Source: Sedimenticola_A sp040506425 (lineage in GTDB: Bacteria; Pseudomonadota; Gammaproteobacteria; Chromatiales; Chromatiaceae). Taken from it: DNA of 64,000 nucleotides. Numbering within the stretch: the stretch's first letter is position 1; the number at the start of each line of letters is the position of its first letter. This document shows, piece after piece, positions 1 through 8,700 of the stretch. A model generated the notes under the pieces. It worked only from the letters and a program-made list of their open reading frames with translations, did not search any database and was not told where the DNA came from. Location of the stretch: assembly GCA_965224515.1 (NCBI GenBank), contig OZ245051.1, positions 1,364,001 through 1,428,000 of the forward strand, read 5' to 3'. The translations under genes and the position numbers were made by a program.

Positions 1-3000
1 CCGGTGGATCTGGGTGCGCCCCAGTCCCTGCAGGCAGCAGCAGACGGCAGTGACAAGGTGAACCTGAGCTGGCAACCGCCGGCCAAGGGCCAGGCCGCCG
101 GTTACAAGCTCTACCGCGATGGCAGACTGATTGCCACCACCGTGGAGCCGGCATACCGCGACAGCGGTCTGGCTGCTGCCACGCTACACCGCTATTACGT
201 CACCGCCATCGACGACAAGGGCAATAGCTCCGCGGCCAGTAACACCGCCAGTGCAACCACTGCCGGCGCCGTGGATACCACGCCGCCCTCTCAACCCGCC
301 AGCTTCAGGGTATCCAAGGCCGAAGCCACACAGATCTCCATGACCTGGGCTGCTTCAAGTGACGACATGGGTGTGGAGGGCTACGAGATCTGGCGTGACG
401 GTGTCCGCCTGGCCCAGGTCACCACCCGTGCCTATCTTGATCGTCAGGTCGATCCGCTGACCCTCTATGTCTACAAGGTGCGCGCCTATGACAAGGCGGG
501 CAACTTCTCCGGCTTCACAACCCTGAGCGTGGCCACCCCGCCACTGCCCGATAACCAGGCACCGACAGTCCCCGCCAGCCTGAAGGCAGAAGCCGATACC
601 CAGGCCAAGGTGGTACGCCTGAGCTGGAATGCCTCCACGGACAATGTCTTTGTTACCGGCTATGAGGTGATGCGCGACGGCAAGCTGTTCACCGCCACCT
701 CATCCAACGGTTACGTGGATCATGCGGTGGAGCTGGGCAAGTCCTACAACTACCAGGTGCGTGCCTTCGATGCTGCGGGCAACAAGTCAGCCAGCAGCAG
801 TAGCGCAACCGCAGAGATGACAGTGGTGGTGCCACCCAAGAGTGGCGCAGAGCTGGCGCAGAACTGTGTCTCCTGTCATGGCAGCCAGGGTGTTAGCAAT
901 GATCCCGCGGTTCCCACCCTGGCGGGTATGGATAAAGGTTACTTTGAGAAAGTGATGGCTAGCTATAAGAGTGGCAAACGCTTCGGTGAAAAGATGAAAC
1001 CCATCGCCCCTGTCTACTCGGCAGATGAGATCAGCCGGATGGCGGCCTACTACAACATCCTCAGCTTCAAGCCGGCCAAGCAGAGTGTCAACCTGGCTAA
1101 GGCCGGCCAGGGCGCCAAGCTGCACAAGGACAACTGCAACAGCTGTCACAGCAATGACGGACAGGCGATGAACAACGGCACCCTGGCCGGACAGTGGAAG
1201 CCCTACATGCTCACAACACTGAACAACTTCGCCAGTGGCAAGAGCAGTGACGCGCCAGCCTTCATGATCAACAAGATTAAAGGCATGAGTGGGGCAGAGC
1301 GTGAAGCCCTGGCCGAGTTCTATGCCAGCCACGGTAGCGATACTCAAGCCCCGGCGATGCCGAATGATCTTGCGGTTGCCACCAAAACAGAAACCAGCGT
1401 CACCCTGACCTGGACCGATGCCGACGACAACGCCTCGATTAAACACTATGTGATTGAGCGTGAAGGTAAAGAGGTTGCCACGGCAGATCAGAACACCTTT
1501 ACCGATACCGGGCTTAAGTCAAATACCACCTATAACTACGGTGTCTATGCAGTGGATGCAGCGGGTAATCGTTCGCTTACAGCGGCCAGCCTGGCAGTGA
1601 AGACCAAGGGGCAACCGGTTGTTACCGACCCCAGTGTCACCCAGGGCAAGAGCCTGTGGAACGCCAACAGCTGTGCGGTTTGTCATGGTGATGTCAAAGC
1701 CTTTACCAAGGGTGGCACACCGGGTCTGCTGAAGAACTCCATTGTCACCAACAAGGGCGGCATGAGCCAGTTCGCCAGTCTGAGCGATCAGGATATGGCA
1801 GATTTGACCGCCTACATCAAATCTACACAGAGTGGTGGTGGCAACACCGGCGGAGGAAGCACCGGAGGTGGCGGCGCCGACTCGCTGGCTGATGTAACCC
1901 TGCTGAGCAACGAAGAGACCCTGCGCAAGGCAATGATGACCTTGGCCAGCCGCCTCCCCACGGAGACGGAGCTACAGGCCTCAAAAAATGAAGCCGGGCT
2001 GCGCGAGACCCTCAGGAGCGCCATGCAAGGTTCGGGTTTCAGTGCCTTTGTCCGCGAGACCATTAGCGCTGGCATGGGCCCGGGACAGGGAATCTATACT
2101 CCGCTCTACCGGCAGGTGTTTGAAAACGCCCGCTTCGGGGGGCAGACGCTCAGCGGCGAGTATAACGACCTGATGGAGTACATCGTAGTCAGTGACCGCC
2201 CCTATACAGAGGTGATGACAGCCGACTATACGGCTCTTCGCCATGCACCCGCGATCGTTTATCAAGATCTGGAGTTTGTGCATGGATCCCCGGGATTCCC
2301 TGAAGGCATGAGCAACGCCGAGAAGAGACATTACCCAGCCCAGCCGGCGCGCGTGCTGCGTACCAATGATCGTGAAGGCGCGAATACGCCCTGGCCCCAT
2401 TCTGGTGTGCTCTCTACACCGGCCTGGTTGAATGATTTCCCCACCACGAACTCCAACCGTAATCGTCACCGGGTTAACAAACTGTTCAGCCAGTTCCTGG
2501 GTATTGAGATCGAGAGCCTGGCGGCCCGTGTGGATGACAGTGATCTGCATAAGTACCACCCGATACTGACCCAGGCCCCCGCCTGTACCGGCTGCCATTC
2601 GGTGATGGATCCGGTGACCGCTACGTTCCAGGATCGGGGCAATGCGCCTAATCCTCATAAGGTCGAGCTGGATCCCTGGTATACCAGTGGTCAGGAGTTT
2701 GGTCTGGATCCTGCCACCGGCAAGAAGTTCTATCAGCAGGGTGACAAGTGGTACCGGGATCAGTTCGAGCCGGGATACAACGGGGTGAAGATGCCCGGCA
2801 GTGTCCATGGCTTTGACCAGCCTGATCCTGCGACCGGCCAGGTGCCCTATGCAGAAAACAACAATGGCGCCACCAACCCAACCCAGTGGCTCGGTCGCGA
2901 GATGATCAAAGACCCGCGCTTCGGTTCTGGCACCGCCAAGTTCTGGTACACCGGCCTGTTTGGGCGCAAGTACCTGCCGGTTCCCGTGCCTTCTGCACCA

Positions 3001-3693
3001 AACTATGCCGAGCACAAGGCGATGTTCGACCTGCAACAGGCCCTGTTCAAGAAGGCGGGCGAGCAGTTCATGGCCGATCCCGACAGGAGTGTGAAGAGCC
3101 TGCTGGTGGAGCTGGTCATGTCAGACCTGTTCCGTGCTGTAAGTACCCAGAGCTCGCTGAGCGAATCCGAGGAGTTGGGATATGGCCACCTCGGCGCTGA
3201 CTCGCTGCTTACCAACTCTAAATTTCACAGAAAGGTCACTGCGCTTACCGGCTCAAAAGAGTTCTTCAGTGATCATGATCTGGGCAAGGCCTACGCTGTT
3301 TACGGCAATGCAAGAGATGGCATGACACCGGTGATGTACAACGTTGCCGAGAAAGCTATCTTCAGCGTCCTCTGTGACAGAGATACCGACAAGCGTCACT
3401 ACCCCAAGTCGGCAATGAACCCGGAAACTCAGCAAGGGAAAGAGCTGGCCAGGGCACACATTCGCGATCTGTACTGGAACATTCTCGGGCGCAAGGTTGA
3501 CGTCCAGTCGGACGAAGTGGATCTGGCCTTTAACCTCTACAGAGAGATCTATGCCGAACCCCCTGGCCCGAATACCAGAAAAGGCGAGGGAAAGACCCAA
3601 TGCGAGTATCGCAAGGGCACCAGCAAGCAGGATCGGGCATGGACTACGGTCCTGGTGTTCCTGATGACCGATGTGGACAACTTCACCGAGTAA
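1..3693 (+). CDS. FN3-tetraheme cytochrome protein, copy A (5' end outside window)
   Basis: C-terminal 1,230 residues of a large exported protein whose start lies before the window. Alignment with the copy at 17970 puts the first visible codon near residue 393, so the head and first FN3 domain are missing. Visible order: three FN3 domains, a c-type cytochrome region with CVSCH (base 865) and CNSCH (1135), another FN3, a third heme site CAVCH (1672), a Gly-rich linker near 1840-1875, then a ~600-residue C-terminal region with a fourth heme site CTGCH (2584). That last region resembles the DUF1588/DUF1592 families common in planctomycetes and myxobacteria, including the NRHR motif and the phrase around CHSVMDP. 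Probably periplasmic or surface-attached electron-transfer or oxidase function; substrate unknown. It is followed 26 bp later by a DUF1501 gene. Confidence 0.8.
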   Translation, partial: PVDLGAPQSLQAAADGSDKVNLSWQPPAKGQAAGYKLYRDGRLIATTVEPAYRDSGLAAATLHRYYVTAIDDKGNSSAASNTASATTAGAVDTTPPSQPASFRVSKAEATQISMTWAASSDDMGVEGYEIWRDGVRLAQVTTRAYLDRQVDPLTLYVYKVRAYDKAGNFSGFTTLSVATPPLPDNQAPTVPASLKAEADTQAKVVRLSWNASTDNVFVTGYEVMRDGKLFTATSSNGYVDHAVELGKSYNYQVRAFDAAGNKSASSSSATAEMTVVVPPKSGAELAQNCVSCHGSQGVSNDPAVPTLAGMDKGYFEKVMASYKSGKRFGEKMKPIAPVYSADEISRMAAYYNILSFKPAKQSVNLAKAGQGAKLHKDNCNSCHSNDGQAMNNGTLAGQWKPYMLTTLNNFASGKSSDAPAFMINKIKGMSGAEREALAEFYASHGSDTQAPAMPNDLAVATKTETSVTLTWTDADDNASIKHYVIEREGKEVATADQNTFTDTGLKSNTTYNYGVYAVDAAGNRSLTAASLAVKTKGQPVVTDPSVTQGKSLWNANSCAVCHGDVKAFTKGGTPGLLKNSIVTNKGGMSQFASLSDQDMADLTAYIKSTQSGGGNTGGGSTGGGGADSLADVTLLSNEETLRKAMMTLASRLPTETELQASKNEAGLRETLRSAMQGSGFSAFVRETISAGMGPGQGIYTPLYRQVFENARFGGQTLSGEYNDLMEYIVVSDRPYTEVMTADYTALRHAPAIVYQDLEFVHGSPGFPEGMSNAEKRHYPAQPARVLRTNDREGANTPWPHSGVLSTPAWLNDFPTTNSNRNRHRVNKLFSQFLGIEIESLAARVDDSDLHKYHPILTQAPACTGCHSVMDPVTATFQDRGNAPNPHKVELDPWYTSGQEFGLDPATGKKFYQQGDKWYRDQFEPGYNGVKMPGSVHGFDQPDPATGQVPYAENNNGATNPTQWLGREMIKDPRFGSGTAKFWYTGLFGRKYLPVPVPSAPNYAEHKAMFDLQQALFKKAGEQFMADPDRSVKSLLVELVMSDLFRAVSTQSSLSESEELGYGHLGADSLLTNSKFHRKVTALTGSKEFFSDHDLGKAYAVYGNARDGMTPVMYNVAEKAIFSVLCDRDTDKRHYPKSAMNPETQQGKELARAHIRDLYWNILGRKVDVQSDEVDLAFNLYREIYAEPPGPNTRKGEGKTQCEYRKGTSKQDRAWTTVLVFLMTDVDNFTE

Positions 3694-3719
3694 GCGTTGA
3701 GCGATAACGGAGCAATAAC

Positions 3720-5039
3720 ATGAACAGAAGAGAATTTCTCAAAGTACTGTCGGCGGCCGGCATGGTCTCCTCAACGCCAGCACTCTTTATGGAACAGGCG
3801 ATGGCATCCTCATCCGATGCCTATAACGGACCTCTACTCCTGGTGCTCAAGGCCTCGGGTGGTTTCCAACAGTCGGCCTTTTGTGATCCCAGAGATCGGG
3901 CATGGAAAAGGTGGGGCAAGACCACCACCGGCAGCGTGTCCGGTACCGCAGGCAATCTGAAGTATGCGCCGGTACAGGAGAACAAGATGCTGTTCGAAAA
4001 GTATCACGACCGCATGCTGGTGATTAACGGCGTGCAGTGGAACAGCAACGGCCATGGTGGCGCCTCGCTCGATCAGCAGAGTGGTAGGCCCACCGCTTCC
4101 ATGCCTGCCTTCAGCGCCCTGCTGGGCCGGGTTAGTGGCAGCGATCTTCCATTGCCGTGGGTGCTGGCAGGCGAAACCAAGCGCGTCTCGGGCGGGGGCG
4201 TCTTGAGCAAGGCGGTGATCCCCCCCCTGGGGGCAGAAAAAGGGCTGGCCAACACCAACCAGGGCTTCATTGAGTCGGAGGATATGGCAATTCTGCGTCG
4301 CTATCAGGACGCTCGCTCTCAACAGGTGATTAACAGCACACGTCTGCCCTACCTGAGGTCGATGGCGGCCAACCTGAACGACGCGCGCAACAACACCGGC
4401 TTGTTACAGAATCTGGCCAACACCCTGGATGGCGTGGTGCTCGATACCCACGACCATAACGGCAAAGCCCTCCCCACGGCGAGTAAGCTACATCACATGA
4501 TGCTGGCCATGAAGGCCGGCGTCACCGTTGCAGGTCAGACCTGGTTTACCGCCATACCACCTGAAGTGGAGGGCATGAAGCCGGAGAGAACCTTCGACAC
4601 CCATGGCCTGACTGAAAACACCAACCACCTCACCTTCCTGCACATGACCCGCACCATCGACTACGTGTGGGAGAAGGCGGAACAGTTGGGTATCGCCGAT
4701 CGACTGATCGTACACCTGGCCTCCGACGTGGGCCGCACAATGGGTGGTACCGGCCACTACACCATCGGCAGTACCGTGCTGATGGCTAAGAACAAGCCCT
4801 GGACCGGGCGTGTTGTCGGCACCTCCGGCCCCACGTTAGAGAAGACCCCCATCGATCCGGTTACCCTGCAGCCGCTGGCCGCATCAGATGGAGGTGTTGT
4901 GCTGCGCTCGGCCCACGTGCAACGCACCATGCGACAGATCTTTGGTATCGACCAGCATCCCCTGTGTCAGAAGTTTGAGTTTGATGATCCACAGATCGAT
5001 CTGCTTAACCCGCAGTACTCCAGTCCGTTGAATGTGTGA
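3720..5039 (+). CDS. DUF1501 family Tat-exported protein, pair A
   Basis: 439-residue protein starting with a twin-arginine signal (RREFLK at residues 3-8, then a hydrophobic stretch and AMA cleavage-like site). The rest fits DUF1501, a family of the alkaline phosphatase/sulfatase fold clan: a GG..Q segment early on, an FDTHG motif, and SDVGRTMGGTGH near the C-terminus, matching the family's metal-site-like motifs. The enzymatic activity of the family is not established. DUF1501 genes commonly sit beside DUF1549/DUF1592/DUF1800 cytochrome-like genes, exactly as here. A GGAG ribosome site precedes the ATG. Two paralogues follow at 15844 and 22886, each behind a cytochrome partner, which argues that the two products act together outside the cytoplasm. 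Confidence 0.8.
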   Translation: MNRREFLKVLSAAGMVSSTPALFMEQAMASSSDAYNGPLLLVLKASGGFQQSAFCDPRDRAWKRWGKTTTGSVSGTAGNLKYAPVQENKMLFEKYHDRMLVINGVQWNSNGHGGASLDQQSGRPTASMPAFSALLGRVSGSDLPLPWVLAGETKRVSGGGVLSKAVIPPLGAEKGLANTNQGFIESEDMAILRRYQDARSQQVINSTRLPYLRSMAANLNDARNNTGLLQNLANTLDGVVLDTHDHNGKALPTASKLHHMMLAMKAGVTVAGQTWFTAIPPEVEGMKPERTFDTHGLTENTNHLTFLHMTRTIDYVWEKAEQLGIADRLIVHLASDVGRTMGGTGHYTIGSTVLMAKNKPWTGRVVGTSGPTLEKTPIDPVTLQPLAASDGGVVLRSAHVQRTMRQIFGIDQHPLCQKFEFDDPQIDLLNPQYSSPLNV

Positions 5040-5184
5040 TTCCATTATTTCCCTCTCCCCTAAGTAGGGGCGAGGGTGAGGGATATGATCATTGACGTTC
5101 AACCTCACCTTGATCCTCCCTTAATGGAGAGGTAGCGAGAGCTTCAGAGGAAAAGTAATAAGTATAAATAGAAGCCATCTTTAA

Positions 5185-5466
5185 AGAGTGCGGGACTGGA
5201 CCTGTGTGGCAGCTATTGTTGCAGAATTGTCGGGTAATCCAGTGCCAACGCCGGCTTATACCAACACCTGTTACTGCGTGGTGGGTAAGGACTACGGTAT
5301 CTCTGTGGTCGCCATGTACAAGCTTGCTTCTGATGGTGGTGCTATTGAGAAGATCGCAAACGCCGGGGGCGTTTCGCCACTGGATGCATCGTCTGAAAAT
5401 CTCAAACGCGAAGTAGCTTATGCCCATAGCTGGTACAAGAACTTTGTTAAAGATGTGTTTCTGTAA
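5185..5466 (+). pseudogene. fccB: fccB remnant (flavocytochrome c sulfide dehydrogenase, C-terminal fragment)
   Basis: About 90 codons match only the C-terminal end of FccB: the NTCY segment, the GISV..MYK strand, GGVSPLDA, and the ending REVAYAHSWYKNFVKDVF, which is characteristic of the FCSD flavin-binding C-terminal domain. An in-frame stop at 5182-5184 lies directly upstream, and no other part of fccB or its cytochrome partner fccA is present. A GTG at 5188 could start a 92-residue peptide, but it would lack both FAD and the active-site cysteines. I read it as a decayed relic of a sulfide dehydrogenase gene lost by deletion or rearrangement. Confidence 0.82.
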
Positions 5467-5479
5467 AGCGTTCTTTTCT

Positions 5480-5498
5480 TAATCAGAGGCTCCTTAAG
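5480..5498. repeat. Solo end of a MITE-like element
   Basis: Nineteen bases match 18/19 with the right terminal repeat of the element at 17322-17552 (bases 17537-17555). It lies just after the fccB relic and could mark the junction of the deletion that truncated that gene. Confidence 0.45.
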
Positions 5499-5507
5499 AC
5501 TGCATAT

Positions 5508-5539
5508 CAACTGCAGGGATCTCTCCCTGCGGTTTTTTT
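5508..5539 (+). terminator. Rho-independent terminator
   Basis: A GCAGGGA/TCCCTGC stem with a short loop is followed by a run of seven T. It closes the region of the DUF1501 gene and the fccB relic before the next leader begins. Confidence 0.7.
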
Positions 5540-5591
5540 CATGAGCGTGAAGCAGTTCTGCATAACAGCCTGTTTCAGCCGGTAATGTTGA

Positions 5592-5607
5592 TGTGATAGT
5601 AATCACA
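5592..5607 (+). promoter_or_regulatory. CRP-type site upstream of beta-helix gene
   Basis: TGTGATAGTAATCACA is a perfect match to the CRP/Vfr consensus TGTGA-N6-TCACA. It lies 184 bp (centre) before the ATG at 5784. The same site recurs at nearly the same distance in front of the three paralogues. Confidence 0.75.
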
Positions 5608-5660
5608 ATCAGACGCAATAATTCTTCATCTCTGTGACACGTATCGCATACGTATCTCGC

Positions 5661-5679
5661 ACTTAACAGAAGGTTAGGT
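5661..5679 (+). promoter_or_regulatory. Conserved leader hairpin
   Basis: ACTTAAC and GTTAGGT pair (one G-U) around a 5-base loop. Three paralogous leaders have ACCTAAC/GTTAGGT at the same place. The pairing is kept here despite a base change, so the structure itself may matter in the mRNA leader. Confidence 0.5.
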
Positions 5680-5783
5680 GCCACCCCTCTAATTAAAGCT
5701 AATCATTGACGGTAACCGGTGAGCTTTCGGTGTGCTTTGCAGCTACCAGCTCGTACTTATATACAACGTACCAGGGTTGAGTT

Positions 5784-8700
5784 ATGAAAAATCGTCATTC
5801 AGTACTTCATCGGGGTCTTATGCCCAAGCGCCTAACCGTCGCTGTATTTACGGCGCTCTATGTTGTCGGATCAGGACTCTCTTACTCCAATGAATCGGCG
5901 CTCCCCTTGAGTTTCGGCGGTCTTTCTGCCGGACATGAGTGGGTCTCCACCCAGCAGCAGGTAGCAGAGGATACCGTGGTTATCCTCGGTGCCCCCAGCA
6001 GCAACGATGCTGAACCCGGTGTAGCTGAAATTGGCGTGCAGGATGAGCAGCTTCAGATCCGTTTTCGTGAGTGGGACTACCTCGACGGTGATCATGCCCC
6101 AGAGCAGATGGGTTGGTTGATGGCCAAACCCGGCACCTACAAGAGTGATGATGGGACAATCGTCGAAGTAGGTGTTGTTACCCTCCCAAAACCGACTGAA
6201 GAGAAACGTAACTGGAAACGCTTTAGCTTCAAAAACAAATTCCCCAAGCGTCCTCACCTGTTTGTCACCCCGCAGAACAGTGAGGGTGATAGCACCTTTG
6301 TGGTACGCGCCAAGAAGGTGAAGAACAAAGGCTTCAGTGTGGCCGCCTTTGAACAGGAGGCCAACGGCAAAACCCACGCAACTGAAGAGCAGATCGCTTA
6401 CGTTGCCATCCATGCACCTGCCAATAAAGGCACCGTCGATCTTGGTTATGGCCCGGTGCCGTTCGAGGTCAAGAAACAGCGCGTCAAGATGACGGCTGAT
6501 GCCTTCGGTCGTCAGCTCATGGTTGAAGAGGAGCAGTCCAGGGATGAAGAGACCAAACACGGGCGTATTACTGCCTCGGTGATGCTGATTGATGGCCAAC
6601 ATCTGTTTGCCCAGGATATCAGTGGTAGGGGTAAAGATACCATTGCCTTACGCTATGGCATGGGGCAGCTTGCCATCGGCTCATTAAAAGTGGTTAAAAA
6701 TAGCAGCGACAGTATTGATCTGGAATGGGATCGTGCGGTTGGAAAAGGCGCTGAAAAAATCACCCACTATCAAGTGTCGCGTGATGATGTCCCGGTCGGT
6801 TCGACTACCGAAACACAATTTACCGACACGGGTTTGGCCTCAGATACGCCATATCAGTATAAAGTAGAGGGCCTGGATGCGGCAGAACAACCTGTGGTTT
6901 CGAGTGCGCAGGCCAAAGTAAAAACCCAGGCTGAAAAGGTCGGGACAGCCTTGAGTGCCCCCATGGGTTTGTCCTGCGGTATTAGAAGTGCGAGGTCGAA
7001 TGTACTTATGTGGGGGCCGCCTATAAAAGGCAAGGCAACAACCTATAAGATTTATCGCAATGATAAATTGATTGGTACATCTTCACACAGTATGTATGAA
7101 GATAGAGACCTGGAGCCAAATGCAAAGTCAACTTACTACGTTGTGGCTGTTGACGACAATGGGAACGAGTCTCCACGGAGTACGCTGACAAATACCTCTA
7201 TTTGCATTCGTTCTGCTCCGACTCCCCCTGAAGGCGTTGAGGATGATAAAGAGCCGCCAACGCTACCCGGTAATTTTCAGGCAACTGCTACAGTAGACAA
7301 GGTGACACTAAGCTGGAGAGACTCCACGGATAATAGAGGCGTTGCAGGTTATCAGATTTGGCGTAATGGCAAGCAGTTAACGACCACGAGAGGGAGGAGC
7401 CTTGTAGATCCTACAGTGAAAGCCGGTACCTCTTACAGTTACCAGGTAGCCGCTTATGATCAGGCCGCCAATGTTTCACCAGTCGCTGAAGTATCGGTTA
7501 CTACCAAACAGACAAACACTACCCCGGAGCCGCAACCACCTGTGGAGCCACCGAAGCCACCTGTGGAGCCACCGCAACCACCTGTGGAGCCACCGAAGCC
7601 ACCTGTGGAGCCACCGAAACCACCTGTGGAGCCACCGAAGCCACCTGTGGAGCCACCGCAACCACCTGTGGAGCCACCGAAACCACCTGTGGAGCCACCG
7701 AAGCCACCTGTGGAGCCACCGAAACCACCTGTGGAGCCACCGAAACCACCTGTGGAGCCACCGCAACCACCTGTGGAGCCACCACAACCACCGGAGAAGC
7801 CACCGCAACCACAGGATACTCAGGCTCCAAGTCAGCCGGGTAGTCTGAAGGCGGTTGCAGACGTGACCAGCATTACTTTGAGCTGGAGTGCGGCGAGCGA
7901 TGATACCGGCGTGACCGGCTATCGTGTGGTACGCAAAGATGGAACCACCGAGACGGTTACGGGTACCTCCTTCAACGACACCGGCCTGACGTCATCCACG
8001 GCCTATCGTTATCAGGTCATTGCCCTGGATGCGGCGGGTAATGCCTCAACTCCAGCAGCCGTTTCGGCTACTACCAAGAAGGCGCCTGATACCCAGGCAC
8101 CTGGCAAGCCAGGTAGTCTGAAGGCTGTCCCTGCAGTCAGCAGTGTTGCCCTGAGTTGGCGTGCCGCTACCGATAATACCGGTGTGACCGGCTATCGTGT
8201 GGTACGCAACAGTACAACCGTCAAGACGGTTACGGGTACCTCCTTCAACGACACCGGCCTGAAGTCATCCACGGCCTATCGTTATCAGGTGATTGCCCTG
8301 GATGCAGCGGGTAATGCTTCAAGCCCTGCAGCAGCTTCGGCTACTACCAAGAAAGCACCTGATACCCAGGCACCCAGTAAGCCAGGTAGTCTGAAGGCTG
8401 TCCCTGCAGTCAGCAGTGTTGCTCTGAGTTGGCGTGCGGCTACCGATAATACCGGCGTGACCGGCTATCGTGTGGTACGCAACGGTACAACCGTCAAGAC
8501 GGTTACGGGTACCTCCTTCAACGACACCGGCCTGAAGGCATCCACAGCCTATCGTTATCAGGTCATTGCCCTGGATGCAGCGGGTAATGCTTCAAGCCCT
8601 GCAGCAGCTTCGGCTACTACCAAGAAAGCACCTGATACCCAGGCACCCAGTAAACCGGGTAGTCTGAAGGCGGTTGCTGACGTGACCAGCATCACTTTGA

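Noticed and set aside
787..1446. Long minus-strand frame, repeated at 19932-20591
   Set aside because: Exact shadow of the cytochrome region; no ribosome site, and the protein has no recognisable features.
5089..5427. Minus-strand frame over the fccB relic
   Set aside because: The plus-strand frame has the clear FccB match; this is its shadow.
7476..7830. Antisense frames in the proline-rich repeat
   Set aside because: The frames are open only because the 21-bp repeat has no stops in several frames; the composition is a repeat artefact.
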